Of a stretch of 19,625 bases of DNA, positions 11,697 through 18,824 are shown in pieces (the stretch's first letter is position 1; each line of letters starts with the position of its first letter). The DNA lies in the NCBI GenBank assembly GCA_030019325.1, contig JASEFB010000031.1, forward strand, positions 1 through 19,625, given 5' to 3'. The stretch is from an archaeon. Lineage in GTDB: Archaea; Halobacteriota; Syntropharchaeia; Alkanophagales; Methanospirareceae. The position numbers and the translations under genes are program-made. The notes under the pieces are model-generated. The model worked only from the letters and a program-made list of their open reading frames with translations, ran no database searches and was not told the DNA's origin.

Positions 11697-12728
11697 TTAT
11701 TTTAGGAAAGCTTTTCCTTTAAGCTCCTTTTCCAAGAGCATTGCCACCGCATACGCAGGAAAGGTAGCTGCTATCTTCTTTCCATAGCTGGAAGAGAGTG
11801 ATATGAACTGCATATTCAACGAATCGGCAGCTTCTTGTACGATGAAATCACCTATTCCTGCTGATACTACCATATCCAACCCATACTTCTCTTTTAATCT
11901 ACCCAAAGAAGTAATTAACTCATCTACCTGTGCTCTCTTTACCTGCTCTGCAATGCCAACAGCACCATCCTCCCCTATCTCTTCGAGATCACTGCATACT
12001 ACCCGGGATAATCTTCGCATCGCACTCATTCTGCTTTTTTCATCCTCTTCTCGACCCACAAAGGCATAACTGTTCGGGCTTTCACAACTATACTCATCCT
12101 CTGTTATGTAGCCAAGGACAAGGTAAGCGTCTGCGGTTATGGCGAACAGCTCTGAGGAAACCCCGCATTTCTCTCCATGCTCGCCTATTTCCACTGTTTT
12201 CAGCAGCGCGGCAACATTAGTTCGTAAGACGCCGGAATAGATCAATTCGCCTGATTTGAGTCTTTCAAGGTCCGTTTTCTTCGCTTTTATCTCACCCCCT
12301 GTTAACGGAATCACATCTGTTGTAGTGCTGCCGATATCAACGAATATCGCATCGTTGTACAGCGCAGCGATGAGCTTCGCAGAGGCGAGCCAGTTGGTCG
12401 ATGCGAACGAAAACGGGTCCTTATCTACTGCGGCGCTGTCTTTAAAGCCGCAATTTCTGTCGAAAAATTTGGGAGCATCAAAAGTAATGGAGAGTGCGTC
12501 TTTTATGTATAAAACACCTTCTCGTTTTGTCTCGAAGCAATCACTGAGTTCCCCGGTCATCACCGCGCCTAATGCCTCGAGTTCTGTCCCGAACTTCTGT
12601 TTTACATCTGCCAGCACATCGTATAGGCACTCCTTATCCTTCCATAACGGGGCGTACCGTGAATCCACGAATCCATCTGATGTGGCTATTTTTGTATTCG
12701 CTCCTCCCACATCTATACCTGCGAACAT
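11697..12728 (-). CDS. mfnF: MfnF-type kinase-fold protein of methanofuran biosynthesis
   Basis: A 343-residue member of the hydantoinase/ASKHA-like family TIGR03123 (H4MPT-linked C1-pathway protein). MfnF condenses the furan and tyramine-glutamate halves in methanofuran synthesis. MFAGIDVGGANTKIATSDG gives the phosphate-1 loop; DAIFVDIGSTTTDVIPLTGG is the second nucleotide-binding strand, followed by GVLRTNVAALL; GIGDFIVQEAA and a C-terminal AVAMLLEKELKG complete the fold. The open frame extends upstream to 13142, but that part is antisense to grpE and has no protein character. ATG 12728 gives the family's normal N-terminus, after the run KKKKC. It is divergent from grpE. Presence of methanofuran synthesis points to a methanogen-like or methane-oxidising archaeon. 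Confidence 0.9.
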   Translation of the reverse strand: MFAGIDVGGANTKIATSDGFVDSRYAPLWKDKECLYDVLADVKQKFGTELEALGAVMTGELSDCFETKREGVLYIKDALSITFDAPKFFDRNCGFKDSAAVDKDPFSFASTNWLASAKLIAALYNDAIFVDIGSTTTDVIPLTGGEIKAKKTDLERLKSGELIYSGVLRTNVAALLKTVEIGEHGEKCGVSSELFAITADAYLVLGYITEDEYSCESPNSYAFVGREEDEKSRMSAMRRLSRVVCSDLEEIGEDGAVGIAEQVKRAQVDELITSLGRLKEKYGLDMVVSAGIGDFIVQEAADSLNMQFISLSSSYGKKIAATFPAYAVAMLLEKELKGKAFLK

Positions 12729-12774
12729 ACACTTTTTCTTTTTTACAAAAAGAAAACCTGTGCTAAAAGAAAAA

Positions 12775-12784
12775 CAAATATAAG
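12775..12784 (+). promoter_or_regulatory. TATA-type promoter for grpE
   Basis: CAAATATAAG upstream of grpE. A transcript start about 26 nt downstream would fall inside the inverted repeat at 12795-12821. The intergenic space to mfnF is under 100 nt, so both promoters are close together. Confidence 0.4.
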
Positions 12785-12794
12785 TCTCTTTGAT

Positions 12795-12821
12795 CAAACT
12801 TTCTTTGTGAAAGAAAGTTTG
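12795..12821. promoter_or_regulatory. Perfect 12-bp inverted repeat touching the grpE start
   Basis: Arms CAAACTTTCTTT (12795-12806) and AAAGAAAGTTTG (12810-12821) flank a GTG spacer; ATG of grpE is at 12823, one base later. The predicted TATA box sits 11 bases upstream, so the repeat overlaps the probable transcription start. It could be a heat-shock repressor operator or, in RNA, a start-occluding hairpin. Both are inferred. Confidence 0.6.
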
Positions 12822-12822
12822 T

Positions 12823-13548
12823 ATGGGTAACGATAGCAACAAGGGTGTCAGCAGAAAAGAGGAGTTTGAGGAAAGAATAGAACGATTGCTAAACGAAGTC
12901 AGCGTTTGTAGCAAGGCAGTAGGGGCTGAAATGGGCAAACTAACGAGCATGAAGGGCGAGCTGAGCGGAATAGTGAAAGAGCTGGGGGGAATAAAGGAAA
13001 TGCTGGCTGATGAGCACGAGCTGACCGAGGAAAAGCTTGAAGCAGTAGAAGATGCCGTGGCGATTCTGGAAGAGGAGGTAGAGGCGAAGCGAAAAGAAGT
13101 GGAGAACCTCTCCAAGGGAAAGGAGGAGGAATATTTAACCACGTTAAAATACCTGAAGGCGGAATTCGAGAACTACAAGCGGAGATCGGAGAAGGAGAAG
13201 CAGGAATTTGCCGATTATCGCCTCGAAGGCTTTATACAGGATTTAATGCCCATTAAAGATACTTTAGAAGTTGCAATAGGGCATGCAAAGGAGAATGCGC
13301 AGTCTGAAGGGTTTATAAGAGGCGTGGAGATGACGGTGCAGCAGATCAATGAGCTTTTGAAACGAGAGGGGGTTGAGGAGATAAAAGCAGAAGGAGAGCA
13401 ATTCGACCCGTTTCGGCACGAAGTTGTGTCAAAGGAAGTGGTCAAAAATCATCCAGAGAACACGGTTATAGGGGTAGTTAGAAAGGGCTATCTGTTTCGG
13501 GGAAAGGTCATCAGGCCTGCGATGGTGAAGATAGCGATAATGGAGTAA
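12823..13548 (+). CDS. grpE: GrpE nucleotide-exchange factor
   Basis: A 241-residue GrpE protein that releases ADP from DnaK (Hsp70). The N-terminal half is a long charged coiled coil (about residues 14-95, with EAVEDAVAILEEEVEAKRK). The GrpE signature follows: LKYLKAEFENYKRRSEKEKQ, a helical DLMPIKDTLEVAIGHA, GVEMTVQQINELLKREGVEE, EQFDPFRHEVV and the C-terminal NTVIGVVRKGYLFRGKVIRPAMVKIAI. Length is slightly above average owing to the coiled coil. No dnaK or dnaJ follows; the next gene, 160 nt on, has its own promoter. The inverted repeat at the start codon suggests stress regulation. Confidence 0.95.
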   Translation: MGNDSNKGVSRKEEFEERIERLLNEVSVCSKAVGAEMGKLTSMKGELSGIVKELGGIKEMLADEHELTEEKLEAVEDAVAILEEEVEAKRKEVENLSKGKEEEYLTTLKYLKAEFENYKRRSEKEKQEFADYRLEGFIQDLMPIKDTLEVAIGHAKENAQSEGFIRGVEMTVQQINELLKREGVEEIKAEGEQFDPFRHEVVSKEVVKNHPENTVIGVVRKGYLFRGKVIRPAMVKIAIME

Positions 13549-13650
13549 ATGGATAAGAGCGATAAAAGCAGGCGAAAAAACAGCTACCGATGAATGATAA
13601 TACACCTTTTTTCTTCTTCACCATGGTATGAACCTATAAACGTCCCGTTA

Positions 13651-13662
13651 CATATTAAAGGT
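13651..13662 (+). promoter_or_regulatory. TATA-type promoter of the pfpI-like gene
   Basis: ACATATTAAAGG, about 50 nt upstream of ATG 13710, placing the start near 13687. GGGTGA at 13701-13706 is the ribosome binding site. Confidence 0.4.
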
Positions 13663-13709
13663 TCGAAGCGGTAAGATACACTACAACAACAAAAAATTTT
13701 GGGTGAAAA

Positions 13710-14219
13710 ATGAGTACAATTGCGGTAATCATTACAGACCTGTTTGAGGATGTTGAGTACACCAAACCCGCTGAGGCCTTTCGAAAAGCAGGGCATGAAC
13801 TTATCCATGTCGGATTAAAAGGAGGGACAACGGTAAGAGGTAAGAAAGCTGGGACGCCGGTAAAAATTGACAGAGCAGTCAACGAGGTGTCAGTGGATGA
13901 TTTTGATTCCCTTTTAATTCCAGGCGGGTATTCTCCGGATAAATTGAGAGTTGATGATGACGCGGTGAACTTTGTAAGAGCGTTCGTCGAAAGCGATAAA
14001 CCGGTATTTGCCATTTGCCATGCGCCCCAGCTCCTTATTACAGCTCAAGTTTTACAGGGGCGTAAGATAACGGGCTGGAAATCTATTATTCAGGATATCA
14101 AAAATGCAGGAGCTGAATTTATCGATCGAGAGGTAGTTGAAGATGGCAATTTAATCTCGAGTCGTCATCCTGGTGATCTCCCGGCGTTTATTAAAGCATC
14201 GCTCAAGAAATTAAAATAG
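13710..14219 (+). CDS. PfpI/DJ-1 superfamily protein
   Basis: A 169-residue protein of the PfpI/DJ-1 superfamily (protease, chaperone or deglycase annotations exist). AVIITDLFEDVEYTKPAEAF carries the conserved glutamate region, FDSLLIPGGYSPDKLR the oxyanion-side GG, and AICHAPQLL the nucleophilic-elbow cysteine (residue about 108) followed by His. GRKITGWKSIIQDIKNAGAE and VVEDGNLISSRHPGDLPAF close the fold, all typical of the class. The family detoxifies glyoxals or degrades small proteins; which role applies is not clear from sequence. The stop overlaps the GTG of the next ORF by one base, so this gene and the phosphatase are likely one operon. Confidence 0.92.
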   Translation: MSTIAVIITDLFEDVEYTKPAEAFRKAGHELIHVGLKGGTTVRGKKAGTPVKIDRAVNEVSVDDFDSLLIPGGYSPDKLRVDDDAVNFVRAFVESDKPVFAICHAPQLLITAQVLQGRKITGWKSIIQDIKNAGAEFIDREVVEDGNLISSRHPGDLPAFIKASLKKLK

Positions 14220-14227
14220 TGGATGCG

Positions 14228-14632
14228 ATGAGATTCATCTTAAACAACTTAGCTATTGGAAGTTATGAGGATGCCTTAGCACCTCCTTCTACTATCACAG
14301 CACTCTTAAATGTCGCGAGAGAGAAGTATATTGAAACAGAGCACCTTTATCATAAAGTCCCCATCATTGATATGCAGCCCATACCCTCGGACCAAATGAA
14401 AGAAGCAGTAGAATGGATTAGAGAGCACGTTAGCCAGAATAACATACTGGTTTTCTGTAATGCTGGCATTGGTCGTTCGCCTTCCGTCACAATAGGATAT
14501 CTCTGTTGCTTTTTAGGGTATAGCGTTGGTGACGCCGTGGAATTTGTAGCACGACGAAAACCTGATATTTCGGTGCTTCCAGATCTAATAAAGACCATTG
14601 AAGAGGTTAAAAGCATTCTCTCTCAGAGCTAG
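14228..14632 (+). CDS. Dual-specificity/tyrosine-type protein phosphatase
   Basis: A roughly 134-residue small cysteine phosphatase. The signature C-x5-R is VFCNAGIGRSPSV (C then NAGIG then R), with the P-loop following a beta-strand NNILVFC. An upstream helix DQMKEAVEWIREHV and a downstream GYSVGDAVEFVARRKP helix complete the minimal DSP fold. The usual HC is FC here. The frame can also start at GTG 14219, overlapping the PfpI gene stop; ATG 14228 (MRFILNNLAIGSYEDA) gives a more ordinary N-terminus for this class and is preferred. The substrate is unknown; it is probably co-transcribed with the PfpI-like gene. Confidence 0.85.
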   Translation: MRFILNNLAIGSYEDALAPPSTITALLNVAREKYIETEHLYHKVPIIDMQPIPSDQMKEAVEWIREHVSQNNILVFCNAGIGRSPSVTIGYLCCFLGYSVGDAVEFVARRKPDISVLPDLIKTIEEVKSILSQS

Positions 14633-14650
14633 CTGATTTTTTAAACAGCG

Positions 14651-14706
14651 AAAAGGCTTATCATTCTCCTACAAGTGAGTATGATGGAGAAGGGGCCGCC
14701 GTAAGA
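14651..14706. repeat. 56-nt direct repeat, copy 1
   Basis: It begins AAAAGGCTTATCATTCTCCT, continues with GAGTATGATGGAGAAGGGGC and ends CGCCGTAAGA. Copy 2 at 15407-15462 matches 50 of 56 positions in the same orientation. A CTYATC/GATGAG-type stem can form in copy 2 and, with G-U pairs, mostly in copy 1. It could be a small mobile element or a structured RNA. Confidence 0.7.
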
Positions 14707-14719
14707 ATTGGATGAGGAG

Positions 14720-14809
14720 TTAAACAGTTTTTATCTTTTTTTTTAGCACCATGTAAGCTACTGCTAACAATCCTGCGATTGCGATAACTGCTTCAAAGTC
14801 TGATACCGT
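14720..14809 (-). pseudogene. PGF-CTERM-like surface-sorting tail remnant
   Basis: On the minus strand TVSDFEAVIAIAGLLAVAYM, then VLKKKIKTV before a TAA at 14720-14722, closely matches archaeosortase-recognised PGF-CTERM tails: a short motif, a hydrophobic span and a basic end. Upstream the other frame reads PISEVTPTPHYG, like the Thr/Pro-rich stalk, so one indel near 14809 separates stalk from tail. No large domain remains. This is the 3' end of a lost or moved surface-protein gene. Confidence 0.65.
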
Positions 14810-14888
14810 AGTGTGGCGTCGGCGTTACTTCTGATATCGGCATGTCCTAAGCTTGGAACATTTAAAAATCGGTCTCAAAGCCTTCCAC

Positions 14889-15215
14889 TTATTCCCGCTT
14901 TTTCTTGTATATCTCAACTGGCTTTGGCATTATTCCTGGCCTATCGTCAGTCATAAAGTAATAATAGCTAAGCACGTGCACAAAATATTCGAGATACCCC
15001 TTAATGAAGTTGCTTAACCCTTCGCTTCTGCGTCCAAGTATTAATATCACAAACCATTGAATAAGCATGCATATTTCTGCAACGAAGCCGTATACCAGTA
15101 ATACCACGCCTATGCATATCCACGCATACACGATTCGAATAAAAAGTTCAAGCCGTCTCGCATCATGCTCGTAAACAAACAACTGTTTCAATTCAGCCGT
15201 TTTTTCTTCTTCCAT
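14889..15215 (-). CDS. DUF4389-like membrane protein
   Basis: About 108 residues with two hydrophobic spans (LFIRIVYAWICIGVVLLVYGFV and CMLIQWFVILILG). The following GRRSEGLSNFIKGYLEYFVHVLSYYYFMTDDRPG matches the DUF4389 pattern (GRRP, then L-x-x-F-x-x-G-x-L-x-W and a Y-x-L-L-T-D-x-Y-P-like ending). The role is unknown; members are predicted membrane proteins. ATG 15215 is preferred because GGGGGAG lies 8 nt upstream; the ATG at 15230 would only add MGEII. It sits between the two 56-nt repeats, with a palindrome at 15273-15294 in its upstream region. Confidence 0.75.
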   Translation of the reverse strand: MEEEKTAELKQLFVYEHDARRLELFIRIVYAWICIGVVLLVYGFVAEICMLIQWFVILILGRRSEGLSNFIKGYLEYFVHVLSYYYFMTDDRPGIMPKPVEIYKKKRE

Positions 15216-15406
15216 TATAATCTCCCCCATATTTTAGCACCCTTTCGCTACCTTTTTCTTTATCCCTTTGTGTACATATACTTTTGTATATGTATAATAA
15301 CATTTTCGATTTTCCATTAATTAAAAACTTTTCGGTTAGACAACTCGCAAATATGATACTAAGCCTTGTTTTTAGGAATAATCGCTGATAAGCACCTGAT
15401 ATGGCA
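15216..15406. other. Intergenic region upstream of the DUF4389-like gene
   Basis: AT-rich. It contains the palindrome at 15273-15294. Small ORFs here have no protein character. Confidence 0.5.
15273..15294. promoter_or_regulatory. Perfect 9-bp inverted repeat upstream of the DUF4389-like gene
   Basis: TACATATAC and GTATATGTA flank a TTTT spacer, 58 nt upstream of ATG 15215. Its TATA-like core could make it a promoter and operator at once. Confidence 0.4.
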
Positions 15407-15462
15407 AAAAGGCTCATCGTTCTCCTTCAGATGAGTATGATGGAGTAGGGGCCGCCGTAAGA
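15407..15462. repeat. 56-nt direct repeat, copy 2
   Basis: It begins AAAAGGCTCATCGTTCTCCT, continues GAGTATGATGGAGTAGGGGC and ends CGCCGTAAGA. 50 of 56 bases match copy 1 (14651-14706). CTCATC and GATGAG can pair across a 12-nt loop. Confidence 0.7.
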
Positions 15463-15509
15463 CAAAAATCTCTTAGATTTAAGACAGTGGTGAATCTAAA
15501 ATAAATGAG

Positions 15510-15530
15510 AAAAAAAGGAAGCAAGCTTCC
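15510..15530 (-). terminator. Hairpin plus T-tract terminator of the toroid-repeat gene
   Basis: Minus strand: GGAAGC, a TT loop, GCTTCC, then TTTTTTT. The stem lies about 50 nt after the TAA of the surface protein on the same strand, an ideal terminator position. Confidence 0.65.
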
Positions 15531-15580
15531 TCTTTCCTATCTTTTAATGGATTTTAGCACGTTCTGTACATCGGTGTAGG

Positions 15581-16183
15581 TTATGGTTTTTTATGTATCT
15601 GGATGTTGCCGTTAAGCAATTCTCCGCCTGCTTTATAACCAGTGCTCAATGTTATTTCGAACACATCTTTCTTACCTGGTTCGTTGTTATCCTCGACGTA
15701 TGCCTCAAAGGTATATCCGCTGACTCCATCAATGGTGCACGTCCCTTCAAACCAGGCCTGTGTTTTGTCAGGGGACACAACTAATTTAGTCATATCATGG
15801 GCGTGAACGTTCATTTTAGTAGCATGGTCGAGGTATTCAAGCTCTCCCTTGGGTGCTGGATAGCCTTCGTCGTACATCACATTGAATCCGAAGCTGGCTG
15901 TATCAACTATTTTCTTCTTTACCGTTACCGGATTCGGTGCTTCGATTTGACCTCCGCCAGTTACCTTGCCAGGTGTCATTGGTGGTGGCGGAACTACCTT
16001 TTGCAAGGTAAGGAGAGCCCATTCGGTACAGAGAATATTGTCGGCAGTATAGCACCATCCATCCGAACAATAATATGGGCAATCTGACCAGGATCCATCA
16101 GCATTTTGCTGGGCTATTATGGCTTGCTCAAAGTCAGCCTGCCAGTCAATTCCACAGATCTCGTGAATGTCAAGTGCTGTTAA
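15581..16183 (-). pseudogene. Toroid-repeat surface protein, C-terminal part after an in-frame TGA
   Basis: This continues the reading frame of the next entry after TGA at 16184-16186. The first residues, LTALDIHEICGIDWQADF, then IIAQQNADGSWSDCP, form one more toroid repeat with the Q-x-x-D-G-S-W motif. A proline hinge (VVPPPPMTPG) leads to a beta domain: VTGGGQIEAPNPVTV, ASFGFNVMYDEG, PKGELEYLDHATKMNVHAHD, FEGTCTIDGVSGYTF, VEDNNEPGKKDVFEI and GGELLNGNIQIHKK. Such VTGGG/FGFN domains occur in archaeal and bacterial secreted proteins. If read independently, the first internal start is ATG 16006. The ending GNIQIHK is the usual end of the domain; a further in-phase tail would appear only with an extra A in the A6 tract at 15588-15593. 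Confidence 0.7.
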
Positions 16184-17149
16184 TCACTTCATCGTTGTGT
16201 ACATAGCCTGATAGTGATTTGGTCTCCACCCTGGATCTGCAGTTTCATTCCAATGGCAGCAGAGATAAGCAGTTGCATTTACCACTCTCGGAGTTGTCGC
16301 TGTATCACCCACAAAAGCCATCTCTTTTAGCAAATTGCCTGTCTTAAGAATGTTTACCCACGAGCAGGGACTACCGTAGCCCGATCCACCAAAACCGGTG
16401 CAGGGAACTCCTTCTTTGCACTGAATATAATCTATCCAGATGTTTAGCTCAGTCTTTACAAACTGTGGAATGGTTAATCCTTCAGGCTTCGGTGCTTCGG
16501 CATACTGAAGACCCAACACTGCGTATCCTGTATTAGAGTTGTCGCTCCAGCAGGATGAATTATTACATTCTGAATAGTCCCATCCTCCTATGCCTCCGCC
16601 CGAATCGGTCTGACCAAAGGCAAGATAGTCTACAGTATCTACTGCAACATCGTGGTAAGTCCAGCCATTCACTGGACTACCAGAAACATTTACTATCTTA
16701 TCTTGAGCTCCACTTTCCGCAATAGCCATCAACGCTATACTTGTCTGGTATGTCTGGTGCCAACCCGATTCAGTAAAGCTAACTCCTATGCCGTTGCCAT
16801 TCGTATCCGGATTATCCACTCTGCCATCATGAGTCTGGTTCGAAATCTTTATGATTTGTGCATTAGCGAAGATATAATTTAGTCCTCTTGTGACATTGTC
16901 TGCGTAGGGGTAAGCCGGGTCGAACGGAGAATCAAGCCCGTACCCATACTTCGGATCCACGGCATGATGCTCAAGTTTTTTGACAGCAAAGGCAGTTCTG
17001 GCAACCTTATCCGAGGTCCCCCAAGATCCATCATCATTTTGCTGTGCTGCCAGCCACGCTGTTCCATTATCTATTGCTTGCTTTATTTCCTCTTCGGTAA
17101 CATCCGCACTTACAGGAGTGCACATCGCCGTGAAAGCCAAAAGCACCAT
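16184..17149 (-). CDS. Secreted toroid (squalene cyclase/prenyltransferase-like) repeat protein, N-terminal part
   Basis: A 321-residue segment. MVLLAFTAMCTPVSA is the end of a signal peptide, with mature protein from DVTEEEIKQ. Alpha/alpha-toroid repeats follow: GTAWLAAQQNDDGSWG (Q-x-x-D-G-S-W-G), TSIALMAIAESGAQ, VDYLAFGQTDSGGGIGGWDY and NSNTGYAVLGLQYAE, as in terpene cyclase and prenyltransferase-like surface proteins. These probably act outside the cell as structural or binding modules rather than cyclases: the catalytic D-x-D-D motif is not seen. Upstream the frame continues through EKVAGVKFRLPTIVAAI, a fuller signal peptide, but without ATG, GTG or TTG; an ATA stands where a start codon would fit. 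The frame stops at TGA after MYTTMK, then continues as above. Confidence 0.8.
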   Translation of the reverse strand: MVLLAFTAMCTPVSADVTEEEIKQAIDNGTAWLAAQQNDDGSWGTSDKVARTAFAVKKLEHHAVDPKYGYGLDSPFDPAYPYADNVTRGLNYIFANAQIIKISNQTHDGRVDNPDTNGNGIGVSFTESGWHQTYQTSIALMAIAESGAQDKIVNVSGSPVNGWTYHDVAVDTVDYLAFGQTDSGGGIGGWDYSECNNSSCWSDNSNTGYAVLGLQYAEAPKPEGLTIPQFVKTELNIWIDYIQCKEGVPCTGFGGSGYGSPCSWVNILKTGNLLKEMAFVGDTATTPRVVNATAYLCCHWNETADPGWRPNHYQAMYTTMK

Positions 17150-17214
17150 TATCGCTGCAACTATTGTTGGTAACCTGAATTTGACACCAGCAACTTTTTC
17201 TATATTGATTTAAA

Positions 17215-18780
17215 CCGAAACAGATAAGTGTAAAGCCCCAAAATATCTAATAGAGACATAAATGGTGGCGATAGCTATGAATAGTGCTTATGAATGCATA
17301 AACACCCTGCATGCGGGTGGAACAGAACTGACGAAGAAAATGGACAACCAGATCGGGTTGTCTCGCATTATCAACGCTCTTGAAATCAAGAGGAAGGGAT
17401 TACCGCTGGATGAAATCGCGTTGTCGCTGGTTTCTGCGAGAATAGACAATCCAGACAGCGTATTGAAGAGTGTTAAGCATGTACGCGAGGCATCATCTGC
17501 AGCATTGGAATTCGACATCAAACCAGAGGAGATCCATGAGAGAACCTACTATCGAGGCCTTGAACTACTCGGCAAAAACGCTGAAAGGATATACCCCTCG
17601 CTGATAGACAAAGTCAATAAAAAGTTCGGGTTGGACCTGAACTATGTATTCATTGATTGGACCTCATCGTTTTTCAACGGAGACAGCTGCAAGCTTGCAA
17701 AACTTGGGTTTAGCAGGGATCACAGACCTGATAAAAAGCAGGTGAAGATTGGTCTTGCAATGACTGCGGGAAAATGCATACCCTTCCATTTCTCCGTTGA
17801 AGAGGGAAATCTCGTTGATACTAAGCAATTCAGAAAAGACTATCGGACAATCGAATCTAGACTGCCAAAGACTGCACTGATGATCTTCGATAAAGGTGCG
17901 AACTCGAAAGAAAACGGTGAACTGATTCGAAACAGCGGGCGAGACTATCTGACAGCTATTAAGAATACAACGGAACTTCGTGAGAGGATGACGCAGGTTG
18001 ATAAGAGCTTGATGGTGGAGTTGTTCAGCTATAAAACAGGCGATAGAGTATTCGCATGGTGGAAGAAGCGTGACGAGGTGTACGAGTACTTCTATTTTGA
18101 CGAACGGAAGGCAAAGAGAGATGCAAAGAAGAGAGAAGGGGAGATAAAAAAGATTCTTTTGGAGAAAGAAGAGTTGGCAAAGAAGATACGGGGAAAGGGT
18201 GCGAAGGGCTTGAGACGATTGACAAAACGGAAAAAGGTTACGAAAGAGCTGAACAATGTCATTGTGACGACAGAAGTCACAATCCAGAAGCGTTTGGTCA
18301 AGAAAACCGATGAAGAGATCCTGGCCGAACTGGAAAAAGACAAGGATCTGGACGGTTTCTTTGCTTTGGAGTCGAGCAGGAGACTGAAGCCAAAGAGAGC
18401 TTTACGTCTCTACCGAAGGAAGGATAAGATCGAGAAATTGATCTGCGATCTGAAGAACGTCCACAGGATAAGACCATTCAGAGTCTGGACCGATAATGCG
18501 GTGAAAGGTGCTGCTCTAATCTGCATGATCGCCACCTTATTCGTTGGTCTGTGTCAGCAGGCGATGGGAGTTGTTGGTAAAACCAAAAAGACACTACTGG
18601 ATCGCCTGAGGCGTTTGACACTTGTTATCACGCGTGATGCTTTTGGCGTGATTATCTCCAAGAAATTTGCTAACGTCACTAAATTCCTGGAAAAATTCAT
18701 GGATCTTTAGTTTGGGTAGTGCAAAAATCCAGTTTTCCGGATGTATTTTTGATACCACGATTAGCCGTGAGGCTCCTCAT
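17215..18780 (+). mobile_element. Insertion sequence carrying the 17262 transposase (limits uncertain)
   Basis: The transposase gene with its immediate flanks. I could not define convincing terminal inverted repeats: the left flank GTAAAGCCCCAAAATATC and the complement of the right flank, TTTTTGCACTACCCAAACTA, share only a weak A-C-x-C-C-C-A-A-A pattern. The limits given are approximate. Confidence 0.45.
17262..18710 (+). CDS. IS1634/IS4-like DDE transposase
   Basis: A 482-residue transposase. The first catalytic Asp is D132 (YVFIDWTSSFF), followed by LAKLGFSRDHRPDKKQVKIG, which is very typical of this class. The second is D210 (LMIFDKGANS) and the glutamate is near E391 (LYRRKDKIEKLICDLKN, a Y-x-x-R-x-x-I-E pattern). 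A long charged insertion (280-350) lies between, as in IS1634-like enzymes. The C-terminus has a hydrophobic ALICMIATLFVGL helix. It appears intact. Alternative starts are ATG 17277 and 17340. It may have inserted next to the toroid-protein gene, whose upstream region it abuts. Confidence 0.9.
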   Translation: MVAIAMNSAYECINTLHAGGTELTKKMDNQIGLSRIINALEIKRKGLPLDEIALSLVSARIDNPDSVLKSVKHVREASSAALEFDIKPEEIHERTYYRGLELLGKNAERIYPSLIDKVNKKFGLDLNYVFIDWTSSFFNGDSCKLAKLGFSRDHRPDKKQVKIGLAMTAGKCIPFHFSVEEGNLVDTKQFRKDYRTIESRLPKTALMIFDKGANSKENGELIRNSGRDYLTAIKNTTELRERMTQVDKSLMVELFSYKTGDRVFAWWKKRDEVYEYFYFDERKAKRDAKKREGEIKKILLEKEELAKKIRGKGAKGLRRLTKRKKVTKELNNVIVTTEVTIQKRLVKKTDEEILAELEKDKDLDGFFALESSRRLKPKRALRLYRRKDKIEKLICDLKNVHRIRPFRVWTDNAVKGAALICMIATLFVGLCQQAMGVVGKTKKTLLDRLRRLTLVITRDAFGVIISKKFANVTKFLEKFMDL

Positions 18781-18824
18781 TTTTAGAGAAAACAGGCAGT
18801 GAAGCTCTCGATTTTCAGAGAAAA
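18767..18824. repeat. 26-nt imperfect direct repeat pair
   Basis: GTGAGGCTCCTCATTTTTAG with AGAAAA (18767-18792) and GTGAAGCTCTCGATTTTCAG with AGAAAA (18799-18824), 21 of 26 identical, period 32. They lie downstream of the transposase and could be part of an IS end. Confidence 0.45.

Noticed and set aside
12729..13142. Upstream extension of the mfnF frame to 481 residues
   Set aside because: It runs antisense through grpE, is serine/phenylalanine-rich with no family similarity, and mfnF has a normal family start at 12728.
15535..15580. Extra C-terminal tail TYTDVQNVLKSIKR after the surface-protein stop
   Set aside because: Requires an added A in an A6 tract, whereas the domain naturally ends near GNIQIHK; kept only as a remark.
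16184..16186. Selenocysteine or glycine recoding at the in-frame TGA
   Set aside because: TGA serves as a normal stop in several other genes of this window and no SECIS-like structure was recognised, so nonsense mutation or error is more likely.
17215..18780. Clear terminal inverted repeats and target duplication for the 17262 element
   Set aside because: Only weak similarity between flanks; ends cannot be fixed without other copies.
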